NCBI GenBank assembly: GCA_031279015.1
Contig: JAITJI010000119.1
Coordinates: 1-42,247 of the forward strand
Direction: 5' to 3'
Origin: Spirochaetaceae bacterium
Lineage (GTDB): Bacteria; Spirochaetota; Spirochaetia; Treponematales; Breznakiellaceae
Length of the DNA stretch: 42,247 nucleotides
Shown: in pieces, positions 1 to 8,172 of the stretch
How positions within the stretch are numbered: the stretch's first letter is position 1
Layout of the letters: the number at the start of each line of letters is the position of its first letter
Position numbers and translations under genes: made by a program
The notes under the pieces: model-generated
The model's database searches: none
Told to the model about the DNA's origin: nothing
The model's input: only the letters and a program-made list of their open reading frames with translations

Positions 1-426
1 TCGGGAGCGGCGGAAAGTACCTTCCAGGGAGTCTGGGATTTGAGTAAATCCATTTTTGATGCCAATGGAGTGGTGGCAACCTGGTTCAGGACTACCTTTA
101 TGGATAACATCGCCGCCTACATTCCCTTCCAGTTTTTCCAGTTAATGGTCGTCCTGGTGGAAATTCTTATCGGTTTGGCGATGATAGGCGGCTTCTTTAC
201 CTGGTGGGCGGCGGCGGTTTCTATAGTCATGTGCCTGGTATTTACCCTTTCGGGGATGTTTGCCTGGAATCAGGTTTGGTTCCTCTTTGCGGGATTCCTC
301 CTGCTCGGCGGCGCGGGGAGGGCCTTCGGGCTGGACTGCTGGGTGGTTCCCCTTTTCAAGAAATGGTGGAACGGAACCAGGCTTGCCCGCCGGCGTCACT
401 GGTATCTCGACGGGCCGTCAAAATAA
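1..426 (+). CDS. C-terminal part of a DoxX-like membrane protein (5' end outside window)
   Basis: The reading frame is open from the first base, so the protein begins upstream; the TTG at position 40 is an internal codon, not a convincing start. The visible 141 residues hold about three hydrophobic helices rich in Phe, Trp and Gly, followed by a basic tail that ends at the TAA at 424-426. The helix spacing and the Trp/Phe-rich pattern resemble the DoxX-like module, which in some spirochaete proteins is fused behind an FAD-dependent NADH dehydrogenase domain; that upstream domain cannot be seen here. The next gene starts directly after the stop codon, suggesting an operon. DoxX-like is a family-level guess and the enzymatic role is unknown. 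Confidence 0.5.
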   Translation, partial: SGAAESTFQGVWDLSKSIFDANGVVATWFRTTFMDNIAAYIPFQFFQLMVVLVEILIGLAMIGGFFTWWAAAVSIVMCLVFTLSGMFAWNQVWFLFAGFLLLGGAGRAFGLDCWVVPLFKKWWNGTRLARRRHWYLDGPSK

Positions 427-1407
427 GTGTCTGTAAAGCCGATGACCTCTTATTGGAATGATTTTTCCGGAATACCGGAGGCCCTGGAAAAGGTTTCCGG
501 TATTATACAGGGCGTATCGGCCTCAGAAAATCCAATTATTTCCAGCGGATTGACCGTTCTTTTTGATGGAAAGGGCAAACTGCTCCGGCCCGGTTTATTT
601 CTCATGGCTGCTCAATTTGGTAAACTCCAGGAGAAGCACTACAAACTTGCGGCCGCCCTGGAAATGCTCCACATAGCCACCCTGATCCATGATGATGTGA
701 TCGACGATTCCCCCCTGCGCCGGGGGTTTCCCACGGTGCATACCCGTTTTGGAAAACGGGATGCGGTTCTTATCGGAGATTACCTCCTCTCCCGCTGTTT
801 TCTTATTACTGCGGAGTATACCTCTCCTCAAAACGCCGTCAATCTGGCGCGGCTTATTTCAATTATCTGTACTATGGAAATTGAACAGAACAACGACCGG
901 TTCAGGAGCAATCTTTCCCTGCGGAGTTATCTGCGGAAAATTATGGGGAAATCGGCCTTGCTTTTTTCCCTGGCCTGTTATGCCGGAGCCTATGAGGCAA
1001 AGGCCCCCCAGGAGGTATGCCGGCGGCTCAGGCGGATAGGCTATAACATCGGCATTGCCTTCCAGATTATCGACGATATTCTGGATTATACGGGAAATCA
1101 GGATCTGGTACGGAAACCTCTGGGGAACGATGTCACCGCAGGACTCATTACCCTGCCGGTGCTCTGCGCCCTGCCGCTGGACAATTCCGGGACCCTGCGG
1201 GATATTTTTTCCCGGGCGGCCTTTACCGCTGAAGAAGGGGCCCGTATCTTTAACCTGGTACGCCAATCCGGGGGGGCCGAGGCGGCGGGCAGGTATGCGG
1301 AAAACTATACCAGCCGGGCGCTTCGGGAAATCGCTGCCCTGCCGCCGGGGAAGAACCGGGATATGCTGGAAATCCTGACCCGGCGGCTCCTGATCCGGGA
1401 ACAATAG
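427..1407 (+). CDS. Polyprenyl diphosphate synthase
   Basis: This trans-prenyltransferase should condense isopentenyl diphosphate onto an allylic diphosphate to make a long isoprenoid for quinones or lipid carriers. Both Asp-rich motifs are visible: HDDVIDD at about residues 88-94 followed by the downstream RRG, and IIDDILDY at about 214-221. Both bind magnesium and substrate diphosphate. A FGKRDAVLIGDYLLSR segment lies between them as in the family. The length of 326 residues is normal. The frame opens at GTG 427 directly after the previous stop; ATG at 442 is an equally good start because no strong ribosome site separates them. Product chain length cannot be told from sequence alone. Confidence 0.9.
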   Translation: MSVKPMTSYWNDFSGIPEALEKVSGIIQGVSASENPIISSGLTVLFDGKGKLLRPGLFLMAAQFGKLQEKHYKLAAALEMLHIATLIHDDVIDDSPLRRGFPTVHTRFGKRDAVLIGDYLLSRCFLITAEYTSPQNAVNLARLISIICTMEIEQNNDRFRSNLSLRSYLRKIMGKSALLFSLACYAGAYEAKAPQEVCRRLRRIGYNIGIAFQIIDDILDYTGNQDLVRKPLGNDVTAGLITLPVLCALPLDNSGTLRDIFSRAAFTAEEGARIFNLVRQSGGAEAAGRYAENYTSRALREIAALPPGKNRDMLEILTRRLLIREQ

Positions 1408-1422
1408 GGGGATTGTATCCCT

Positions 1423-2241
1423 ATGCAGACAATTGAATGGTCCCAATTTCTTAAAGACGGATTGCCCCTGGGAGGGAAACAGGCCTCCATGACTATTGGC
1501 GTATTTGACGGGGTGCACCGGGGGCATCGGGTTCTGATTGACCGCATAGTCCGCCATGACGATCTCTCCATGCCGGTGATCATCACCTTCAAGCGGAACC
1601 ATAAAAAGGCCCGCAGGGGACAGGATTACACGGGGGATATTTCCAGTTTCCGGCAGAAAAGCGCCCTTATAGAGAGCCTGGGGGTGCCGCTTATCCTGAT
1701 CATTGATTTTTCGGAATCTTTCCGGCGCCTGCCGGGGCTGGAATTTATCCGGCTCCTGGAGGAGCACGGAAACATGGGTTTCTTTGCGGTGGGAAGCGAC
1801 TTCCGTTGCGGCTACCACTTGGACACCGACGCGCAGGCGATTCAGAGGGCAAACGCCCTGCGGGGCATCCCTACGGATATTGCGGAAGCCCTGATGGAGG
1901 GCCCATACCCTATAAGCTCCAGCCGCATTCGCCGTGCTATCGCCGGGGGAAAGCTCCGGGAAGCCGCCGCTATGCTCGGCTGTAATTATACCGCCGATGT
2001 TTTCGGCGTCCCTTCCGGCGGCCCTGACCTTAGCTGGGATCTGGCATCCCTGGGGCGGGTCCTGCCGCCGCCGGGCAGATACCCGGCGCTGCTTCGCGGA
2101 AAGAACGGTTCCGATGGCCGCAGCCAAAGTTCCCTGCAGGCGGAAGTCCTGATAGAGGGGGGAACGATCCGCATCCCCGCCTCATTCGTCCAAAACGGCA
2201 GCGGCGCGGACTGGGAATATGTTGAGTTTCTTTCTATTTAA
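1423..2241 (+). CDS. ribF: FAD synthetase (RibF N-domain type), flavokinase domain degenerate or absent
   Basis: The N-terminal 190 residues match the RibF adenylyltransferase domain, which makes FAD from FMN and ATP: GVFDGVHRGH near residue 26 carries the nucleotidyltransferase HxGH element, GSDFRCGY lies near residue 124, and ISSSRIRRAI near residue 165 is the ISSTxIR-type motif. Bifunctional RibF proteins run to about 310 residues and continue into a riboflavin kinase barrel with a GRTxGFPTAN motif. Here the remaining 80 residues are Gly/Pro/Ser-rich and lack that motif, so the protein is either monofunctional or has a decayed kinase. It follows the prenyl synthase by 15 bases with a G-rich stretch before ATG 1423. 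Confidence 0.82.
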   Translation: MQTIEWSQFLKDGLPLGGKQASMTIGVFDGVHRGHRVLIDRIVRHDDLSMPVIITFKRNHKKARRGQDYTGDISSFRQKSALIESLGVPLILIIDFSESFRRLPGLEFIRLLEEHGNMGFFAVGSDFRCGYHLDTDAQAIQRANALRGIPTDIAEALMEGPYPISSSRIRRAIAGGKLREAAAMLGCNYTADVFGVPSGGPDLSWDLASLGRVLPPPGRYPALLRGKNGSDGRSQSSLQAEVLIEGGTIRIPASFVQNGSGADWEYVEFLSI

Positions 2242-2262
2242 AATTAAAATTGAAAATAGCTG

Positions 2263-2306
2263 GAAGGGGGTTTTCCCTTCGATTCCGGGAGTAGAGGCTG
2301 TACTCC
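2263..2306. other. Two short inverted repeats between ribF and secG
   Basis: GAAGGG at 2263-2268 can pair with CCCTTC at 2275-2280, and GGAGTA at 2288-2293 with TACTCC at 2301-2306. Neither is followed by a T-run, so they are at best weak terminators or 3'-end structures of the upstream operon. Confidence 0.3.
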
Positions 2307-2373
2307 GCCGGTCTTTACCCGGACCCCCCGCCTTGATGCCTTGCATAACTTTTTTTCATTCGGTAGAATGAAA

Positions 2374-2379
2374 TATAAT
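2374..2379 (+). promoter_or_regulatory. -10 box of probable secG promoter
   Basis: A perfect TATAAT sits 21 bases upstream of the secG start. The -35 region is poor: TTGCAT at 2341 is too far and only T-rich sequence lies at the right distance. A start of transcription near 2386 would leave a short leader that still contains the GGAG at 2388-2391. Confidence 0.45.
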
Positions 2380-2400
2380 TATAGCGTGGAGATGTTATAC

Positions 2401-2841
2401 ATGGGTGTACTGGGTGTTTTATTGCTGATTTTTTTCGTGATTGCGGCGGTATTGCTGATCCTGATAGTTTTAATTCAAAATGAAGAGGGGGATAGTATTG
2501 GCGGTATCTTTGCCGGGGGCAGCGGTTCAGCCTTTGGGTCCCGTTCGGGGAATGTGTTGACCAGAACCACCTCTATACTGGGGGCTGTGTTTCTGATTCT
2601 CAGTTTCAGTTTGGCCCTGATCAACCGGACTCCCGGCGCTACGGGGGTGGAAGCTGCGGGACGGCAGTCATCTGCCGGAACGGACAACGACTGGTGGCAG
2701 GAGGATGCCGGAGCATCCCCGGATGGAGCGGTGGCAGACGAAGTCTCTGCGGATCTCGTTCCGGAAGCCGGTGGTCCTTCCGATAGTTCTTCTAATGGTT
2801 CGTCCGACGGTTCATCCGGGGAATCCGGTTTGCCGGAGTAA
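2401..2841 (+). CDS. secG: Protein-export membrane protein SecG
   Basis: SecG is the small third subunit of the SecYEG translocon in the inner membrane. The 146-residue product has a first membrane helix, then the diagnostic region LIVLIQNEEGDSIGGIFAGG, a Ser/Gly loop with FGSRSGNVLTRTT, and a second helix ending near residue 80. A long acidic, Ser-rich tail of about 65 residues follows, with repeated SS, DG and SG units, and is not needed for the SecG fold. ATG 2401 is chosen over upstream in-frame codons because GGAG at 2388-2391 lies 9 bases before it. It stands alone between ribF and ptsN and appears to have its own -10 box. Confidence 0.88.
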   Translation: MGVLGVLLLIFFVIAAVLLILIVLIQNEEGDSIGGIFAGGSGSAFGSRSGNVLTRTTSILGAVFLILSFSLALINRTPGATGVEAAGRQSSAGTDNDWWQEDAGASPDGAVADEVSADLVPEAGGPSDSSSNGSSDGSSGESGLPE

Positions 2842-2922
2842 AACGGCGCTGTATGCAGGTAAAGCGATTGTATCGGGGCAAAGACCGTCTGGTTGTTATT
2901 CCGGCACGGGGGGTATTTTTCA

Positions 2923-3396
2923 ATGTATCTGAGTGAGATTTTTCAGCCCGATTTCATCAAAGTCGGTTTGGAAGCGGAGGATAAGGACGAGGTTTTTGAG
3001 GAGCTGGCGGATCAGTTTTGCCACGGGGCAAAGAGCAATGCCCGGGATTATATCCTCAATGCCCTGCGGGAGCGGGAGGCGAAGATGTCTACGGGGATCC
3101 GTCAGGGCATCGCCATTCCCCACGGGAAAACAAATGCGGTTTCCCGGGTCTGCGGTGTTTTAGGGGTATCAAAGAAGGGGATAGACTATGACGCGCTGGA
3201 TGGTAAGCCCGTATACCTCCTCTTTATGATTCTGGCCCCCGAACTGGAAGCGGAGAAGCATTTATGGGTGTTAAAGCGCCTGGCAGAACTTCTGGATAAC
3301 CCTCAGTTCTATACGGAACTGCTGGCCCAGCGTGATGCACAGAGCGCCTATGGGATTATCAAAAAGTATGAAGATTTTCTCACTGCCCTGAACTGA
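2923..3396 (+). CDS. ptsN: PTS IIA domain protein, PtsN (EIIA-Ntr) type
   Basis: This 157-residue protein is a single mannitol/fructose-class IIA domain. The phospho-accepting histidine sits in GIAIPHGKT at about residues 63-71, and the later LLFMILAP and LAELL segments fit the fold. As a free-standing IIA it is likely a regulatory phosphoprotein (PtsN-like) rather than a sugar permease component, because no IIB or IIC lies nearby. ATG 2923 is preferred over upstream TTG 2893 because a G-run precedes it and family members begin near this point. The V-ATPase operon starts 12 bases downstream, so it may be the first gene of that transcript. PtsI is encoded in this window at 26406-28019. Confidence 0.85.
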   Translation: MYLSEIFQPDFIKVGLEAEDKDEVFEELADQFCHGAKSNARDYILNALREREAKMSTGIRQGIAIPHGKTNAVSRVCGVLGVSKKGIDYDALDGKPVYLLFMILAPELEAEKHLWVLKRLAELLDNPQFYTELLAQRDAQSAYGIIKKYEDFLTALN

Positions 3397-3408
3397 GCAG
3401 GTGTTTAA

Positions 3409-3717
3409 ATGGATCAACAGGACATCCTGCAGCATTTATTACAGATCGAATCTTCCGCTTCGGAGCTGGTGAATGATGCCCGGGTTGAGGCGGACAGGCG
3501 TCTTTCAGAGAGCGAAAAGCGGGGCCGCGCCCTGTACGATGAACAGTACGGCCAGGCGATCCTCGATCTGGAAGCCTGGCATGCGGAGGAGATGGCTGCG
3601 GTTACCGAAAAGATTCGTCTGCAGCTTGAATCTTACCGGGAGGAACTCCGTAACTTACCGGTTGATCGGGATGCTTTCTTCAGATGTCTTGATACATGGT
3701 TTGTGAAGGCGCAGTGA
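3409..3717 (+). CDS. V-ATPase peripheral-stalk subunit G/H-like coiled coil
   Basis: The 102-residue product is almost entirely charged helix (Glu, Arg, Gln, Leu with heptad-like spacing), ending in a short aromatic segment. Such a protein at the head of a V/A-ATPase operon corresponds to the G/H stalk subunit that pairs with subunit E and links the catalytic head to subunit I. The assignment rests on position, length and coiled-coil character rather than a strict motif. Its stop codon overlaps the next start (TGATG at 3715-3719), indicating translational coupling. Confidence 0.65.
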   Translation: MDQQDILQHLLQIESSASELVNDARVEADRRLSESEKRGRALYDEQYGQAILDLEAWHAEEMAAVTEKIRLQLESYREELRNLPVDRDAFFRCLDTWFVKAQ

Positions 3718-4730
3718 TGCAGGGCATGGGGGAGCGGGCATATATGTATGCCAAGGCCTGCGGAATCATCGGCAAATCCTTTGTCGGTAAAGGCATGGCG
3801 AGGCTCACCCCGGTAACCAGACTTTCCGAACTTGACCGGCTGGTTTTTCCCCATGACCCCCGGGAGCTTCCCGAGCGGGAACTCCTTAAGGATTTGGAGT
3901 CCCGTCTGGAGAGCAGGGCCGCCGGACGGATAGTATCGGTGCTCAACTCCTTTTCCAAACCCCCGGATTTTCTGATTCGTCTCCTCCGTGCTTATGAGTA
4001 TGCCGATGTAAAGAACTGTCTTGCCGCCATCGTCGCCGGGGAGTCCGGGGGGCCGGCCCATACCGATCTGGGTCAGTTTGGGGTGGTCAACTTTGCCGCC
4101 TATCCGGATCTCCGGGGGATGTTCCGCTCCTCCGAATTCTCCTGGATCTGCGGGGAGACCCTGTCGGAGTCCACGGTGGAAAGGATCCTCTCCGGGCTGG
4201 ATCAGCGGTATTACCGTGGTCTCTGGGATGCCATGGGAAAGCTGGTAAAAAAGGATCGGACCGCCATTGAAGGGATCCTCCGTGAGGAAATTTCCCTGCA
4301 AAATGCCGCCTGGGCCCTGCGGTTGCGGACCTATTACCGCATGGATGCGGATTCGATCCGGAAACGGCTTATATCCATAGAGGCCCCGGACGCCGGGCCC
4401 TCCGTGGAGGCGCTGGCCCTTTCTTCCCTCTCCCTGGCCCTGGACAGCCGGGAGGATTGGCAGAAATGGAAAGCCGCGGGAATGCTTAATCCGGAACTGC
4501 CCGGTATGCCCTGGAAGGCGGATCCGCGATATTTTCAGAACGCCGCGGCGGTACACCTCTACCGGATGTGCCGGCATGCCCTCCGCCGCCGGCCCTTCTC
4601 CATGGATACCGCTGCCTGCTTTATCAAACTGATGTTTTTTGAAGAGGATTACCTTACCAGCGTGGCCGAAGGTCTGAGTCTGGGACTGGCCGTGCCGGAT
4701 GTTTTTGCCATCCTGGAGGCTCAGCCATGA
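3717..4730 (+). CDS. V-type ATPase subunit C (d-type, NtpC-like)
   Basis: This 337-residue soluble, helical protein caps the membrane ring and connects it to the central stalk. The start ERAYMYAKACGIIGKSFVGK is the usual N-terminus of spirochaete subunit C, and the helical pattern with Leu/Arg-rich segments continues to the end. ATG 3717 overlaps the upstream stop by one base; the in-frame ATG at 3696 would give a longer overlap and is less likely. Its 3' end overlaps the subunit I start by four bases (ATGA). The place between G/H and I matches archaeal-type operons. No catalytic motif is expected. Confidence 0.8.
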   Translation: MQGMGERAYMYAKACGIIGKSFVGKGMARLTPVTRLSELDRLVFPHDPRELPERELLKDLESRLESRAAGRIVSVLNSFSKPPDFLIRLLRAYEYADVKNCLAAIVAGESGGPAHTDLGQFGVVNFAAYPDLRGMFRSSEFSWICGETLSESTVERILSGLDQRYYRGLWDAMGKLVKKDRTAIEGILREEISLQNAAWALRLRTYYRMDADSIRKRLISIEAPDAGPSVEALALSSLSLALDSREDWQKWKAAGMLNPELPGMPWKADPRYFQNAAAVHLYRMCRHALRRRPFSMDTAACFIKLMFFEEDYLTSVAEGLSLGLAVPDVFAILEAQP

Positions 4731-6817
4731 TACGACCCCGGAAGATGAAGCAGGTTGAATTAACGGTTCTTGACCGGGATGTGGATCAGGTCATTGAATT
4801 CCTGGGCCGCACGGCGGTTATGCACCTCTCCGAAGATCGGCCGCAGGAATCGGGAAACAGGGCCGAAGCGGCTATTCACTCCCTGGATGAGGCCAGCCGG
4901 AAGCATATTCTTGACACTCTGGAGAAGCTAAAGACCGCCGCTGCGGGAATTGGGGTGGAACTGCCTGGGGAACCGGAGGAGTCGAGCCGCCTTCCGGGGC
5001 CCGAGGAGGAGGAACTGACCGATAAGATGACCGGCGGCATCGCCCTCCTGATTGAGCGGGAGAAGGGCTTGATTCAGGAAAAGGAAAAGGTGGAGGAGAC
5101 CCTGAACGAGGCCAAGGCTTTTGCGAATCTCAACGCCCCCTTCTCGGACTTGGATCAGCTTTCCTACCTGACCCTTCGGATTGGCCGGCTGGACCCCGGC
5201 AGGCAGGAGGATCTGCGGAATACCCTGGCGGACAGGGCGGTGATCATCCCCCTGGGTTCAGGAGCTTCCGGCGACCGGGTTCTGGCGGCGGCTTCCCGGA
5301 AGGGCCGTTTTGCCCTGGATTCGGAACTGAAGCGGCAGTCCTTTATTCCCATCGCCGTACCGGAGGGTTACAAGGGGATCCCGGGGGAACTCCTCTCCGG
5401 CCTGGAGGATCGGATGAAAAGGGTGGAAGGGGAACTGGGAACCATCACTACCGATAAGGCCCGGCTCCGGGCAGAATACGGGCCCCGGCTCCGGGCCCTT
5501 ACCGGGTCTTACCTGATGGCCGCGATTGTGGAACAGCTTAAGGTCAACCTCGTCGCCACCAAGAGCGTCTACGTCCTTACGGGATGGGTACCTGCGGACA
5601 TGGTGGGGTTCCTGGTGTCGGAACTGGAGGAGCGAACCGGCGGCAGGATAGCGGTCCGGACTTTTAACCCTGAAGAGCTTATCAAAGTTAAGGAGGGACG
5701 GGAAAAGGTCCCGGTGTCCCTGGAACACGGGGCTTTTGTGAAGGGTTTTGAGGGGATAGTGTTCTCCTACGGCGCCCCCCTCTACGACACCATCGATCCG
5801 ACTCCCTTTGTGGCCCTTTTTTTTACGATCCTCTTTGGGATCATGTTTGGCGACGTGGGCCAGGGTTTTGTGCTGTTACTGGCGGGACTCCTCACGGGGA
5901 AGCGGGGTCCCAGGGTCCTGGCCTCATTCCGGCATTACTCCGTACCTCTTGTAGCGGTGGGGGTATCGTCCATGGTTATGGGGCTTTTGAACGGCGCGGT
6001 CTTTACCAATGAAAACCTCCTCATCGGGCCGACCCGGGCCATAAGCGGGCTGCTTACGGGCCATCCGGTAGACCGGGTTCTCACCCTGATGCCTCTGACC
6101 GAAAAGGGGGGAAGCGTCATCAAGCTCTTCTACTTTTTCGGTTTTACCATTGCGGTGGGGGTGCTCCTCAATTCCATCGGGCTTCTGGTCAATATTGTAA
6201 ACCAGTGTTCCCTTAAGTCTTACGAGAGGGCATTCTTTTCAAAAACAGGCCTGGCAGGGCTGGTTTTGTTCTGGTACGCCATCTCCATCGCCATCCGGTA
6301 TCTTCTTGGGGACTATTTCCGCTGGTTTGATCTGCCCTGCCTCTTTGTTCCGGCCCTGTGTATCTTCTTTGGCCCTCTCCTTTGGCGGCTTATCATCCGG
6401 GAGCGGCCCTATCTGGAGCATGGGATACTGGTTTTTATTATGGAAGGTTTTGTGGAGGTCCTGGAAACTGCCTCCACCTATGTTTCAAATACGGTCAGTT
6501 TTCTCCGGGTGGGGGCCTTTGCCCTTTCCCACGCGGTGCTCTCCTTTATCATATTTAAGCTTTCCGAGATGGTGCTGGACTTTGCCGGCGGGCCCGCCGG
6601 TTCCGTTTTTTCCTTCCTCATCATGATCTTTGGGAATACGGTGATCATCATCCTGGAAGGAATGATCGTGGCTATCCAGGTAGTGCGTTTGCAGTACTAT
6701 GAATTTTTTAGCAAATTTTTTACTGAAACCGGGGTGGAATTTACCCCCTTCCGGTTTCGTAAAGCGAAGATGCCTGAACCTGTCCACCGGCCGGATAAGG
6801 CAAATACGTTGAATTGA
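4727..6817 (+). CDS. V-type ATPase subunit I (a subunit, membrane stator)
   Basis: Subunit I holds the ion half-channels and anchors the peripheral stalks. The first 340 residues are a soluble coiled-coil arm rich in Glu and Lys; the last 350 carry about seven to eight hydrophobic helices. The segment PTPFVALFFTILFGIMFGDVGQG begins the membrane domain as in NtpI/AtpI proteins. SFLRVGAFALSHA near residue 590 contains the conserved Arg thought to interact with the c-ring carboxylate. The length of 696 is typical. It starts inside the last codons of subunit C and is followed after 20 bases by subunit K. Confidence 0.92.
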   Translation: MIRPRKMKQVELTVLDRDVDQVIEFLGRTAVMHLSEDRPQESGNRAEAAIHSLDEASRKHILDTLEKLKTAAAGIGVELPGEPEESSRLPGPEEEELTDKMTGGIALLIEREKGLIQEKEKVEETLNEAKAFANLNAPFSDLDQLSYLTLRIGRLDPGRQEDLRNTLADRAVIIPLGSGASGDRVLAAASRKGRFALDSELKRQSFIPIAVPEGYKGIPGELLSGLEDRMKRVEGELGTITTDKARLRAEYGPRLRALTGSYLMAAIVEQLKVNLVATKSVYVLTGWVPADMVGFLVSELEERTGGRIAVRTFNPEELIKVKEGREKVPVSLEHGAFVKGFEGIVFSYGAPLYDTIDPTPFVALFFTILFGIMFGDVGQGFVLLLAGLLTGKRGPRVLASFRHYSVPLVAVGVSSMVMGLLNGAVFTNENLLIGPTRAISGLLTGHPVDRVLTLMPLTEKGGSVIKLFYFFGFTIAVGVLLNSIGLLVNIVNQCSLKSYERAFFSKTGLAGLVLFWYAISIAIRYLLGDYFRWFDLPCLFVPALCIFFGPLLWRLIIRERPYLEHGILVFIMEGFVEVLETASTYVSNTVSFLRVGAFALSHAVLSFIIFKLSEMVLDFAGGPAGSVFSFLIMIFGNTVIIILEGMIVAIQVVRLQYYEFFSKFFTETGVEFTPFRFRKAKMPEPVHRPDKANTLN

Positions 6818-6837
6818 AATCATTGAGGAGAAGGTTT

Positions 6838-7161
6838 ATGAAAGGTCGAGTTGTTTTTTTTGTCTGCGTCTTACTGGCCCTGTCGGCGCCCCTTTTTGGC
6901 CAGGAGGCGGCGGCAGAAGCCGGAGAAGGGTCGTCTGCCGGGACAGGGAATACCGCAATATGGAAGTATTTTGCCGCCGCAGCGGCGGTAGGAATCTCCT
7001 GCATCGCCGGGGGTATTGCGGTTGGTCAAATCGGCGCCGCTGCCATGGGAGCGATGAGTGAAAATTCGGAACTCTCCGGAAAGGCCCTGCCCTATGCGGG
7101 TCTTGCTGAAGGGATATGTCTCTGGGGCTTTCTTGTTGCCCTGCTTATCCTGATATTGTAA
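6838..7161 (+). CDS. V-type ATPase subunit K (c-ring proteolipid)
   Basis: This is the ion-translocating ring subunit. The 107 residues contain an N-terminal signal-like hydrophobic stretch ending near APLFGQ, then one hairpin of two membrane helices. Helix one carries GGIAVGQIGAAAMGA with a Gln at the site seen in several sodium-binding rings; helix two carries AGLAEGICLWG with the essential Glu. The single-hairpin form with a leader resembles the Thermus subunit more than the double-hairpin Enterococcus NtpK. ATG 6838 is chosen because GAGGAGAAGG lies just upstream; the TTG at 6814 is not needed. Whether protons or sodium are moved cannot be decided from this. Confidence 0.9.
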   Translation: MKGRVVFFVCVLLALSAPLFGQEAAAEAGEGSSAGTGNTAIWKYFAAAAAVGISCIAGGIAVGQIGAAAMGAMSENSELSGKALPYAGLAEGICLWGFLVALLILIL

Positions 7162-7167
7162 ACATTT

Positions 7168-7509
7168 GTGGATTATTTTTTTATTGGGGATTCTGAGCTG
7201 GTTACGGCTTTCCGTTTTGTGGGTATTGACGGAAAGGCGGCGGTAAATCCTGAAGAGACCCGTTCAATATTTAACCGGATTACCAGAAACTGGAATGACA
7301 CCGCCGGGATGGTGCTGCCCGGAGTGGAGGGCTGCCGGATTCTCATCCTGACCGAGGAGGCCGCCGATTGGCTGGGGGACGATCTGACTCAGTGGCAGCT
7401 TTCCGGCCGTTATCCCCTGGTGGTGGAGATCCCTGGTACCCTGGGCAGGCTGGAGGGCCGTAAAACCCTGGTGGATTCTATCCGGGAAGCTGTCGGCATC
7501 CACGTCTAA
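7168..7509 (+). CDS. V-type ATPase subunit F (central stalk)
   Basis: The 113-residue product starts DYFFIGDSELVTAFRFVGI, the standard opening of subunit F, the small Rossmann-like protein that binds subunit D in the rotor. The middle ILILTEEAADWL and the end VEIPG also fit. The start codon is GTG at 7168, seven bases after the subunit K stop; no clear Shine-Dalgarno precedes it, so it probably depends on coupling to subunit K. It lies between K and E as in many bacterial V-ATPase operons. Confidence 0.88.
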   Translation: MDYFFIGDSELVTAFRFVGIDGKAAVNPEETRSIFNRITRNWNDTAGMVLPGVEGCRILILTEEAADWLGDDLTQWQLSGRYPLVVEIPGTLGRLEGRKTLVDSIREAVGIHV

Positions 7510-7518
7510 GGAATTGTT

Positions 7519-8172
7519 ATGGAAGAATTACGATCAACCGAGGTCCTGGACAAGGAGATTCTGGAGGATGCCCGCCGGAAAGCCCAGCGGATCCTCAAGG
7601 CGGCGGATGATGCCGCAGTTCAGGCTGCCGCCACATGGGAAAAGAAGACCAAGGCGGTTATCGCCAAGGCAAAAAAACGTTATGCCACAAAACTGGAGGA
7701 GAACCGGAACGAGATCATGGCCCGGTTTCCCCTGGACAAATGGCGTTGCCGCCTTGCCCAAATTGAAACCTTCCTCAACACCGCCATGGATGATTATATC
7801 GCCGGTCTTAGCCGGGACAGGCTCCTGAGTATCCTTGAGAAAGAACTGGCAATACGGATACAATATTGTCCCGAAATCGCCCTGGCCCCCTTTACCGTAT
7901 ATGCCCGGGGTCTTGAAAAGGATGAATTGGAGGGGCTCTTAAAGAGGCTTGTGCCCCGGCAGACCTGGACCATCGGGGAAGAGCCGGATCTCCGGACCGT
8001 ACCGGGCAGGTTTCCTGCGGTTGTCCTCGATTCGGAGAAACTGCGGATCACTGCATCGGTTGATGGCGCGGCCCTGACCCTTCTCAAGGATAAACGTTTT
8101 GAGTTGGCAACCGCCCTTCTGGGTGAAGCCGCCCTGGCAGACCCGATCCGGCAGGAGGTTCCCCATGGCTGA
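7519..8172 (+). CDS. V-type ATPase subunit E (peripheral stalk)
   Basis: This 217-residue protein has a long charged N-terminal helix (about residues 1-80, rich in Ala, Lys, Glu and Arg) and a compact C-terminal domain, the organisation of subunit E, which pairs with the G/H subunit to form the stator stalk and binds the top of the A/B head. It lies directly before A. No short sequence motif is diagnostic, so position and architecture carry the call. Its last eight bases overlap the subunit A start. Confidence 0.8.
   Translation: MEELRSTEVLDKEILEDARRKAQRILKAADDAAVQAAATWEKKTKAVIAKAKKRYATKLEENRNEIMARFPLDKWRCRLAQIETFLNTAMDDYIAGLSRDRLLSILEKELAIRIQYCPEIALAPFTVYARGLEKDELEGLLKRLVPRQTWTIGEEPDLRTVPGRFPAVVLDSEKLRITASVDGAALTLLKDKRFELATALLGEAALADPIRQEVPHG

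Noticed and set aside
1408-1422. FMN riboswitch before the FAD synthetase gene
   Set aside because: Only 15 bases separate it from the previous gene, too short for any riboswitch.
859-2127. 422-residue minus-strand open frame opposite the prenyl synthase and FAD synthetase genes
   Set aside because: It runs antisense to two motif-bearing genes and shows no family signature.
2242-2400. tRNA or small RNA between ribF and secG
   Set aside because: No T-loop consensus or cloverleaf pairing is visible; only short hairpins.
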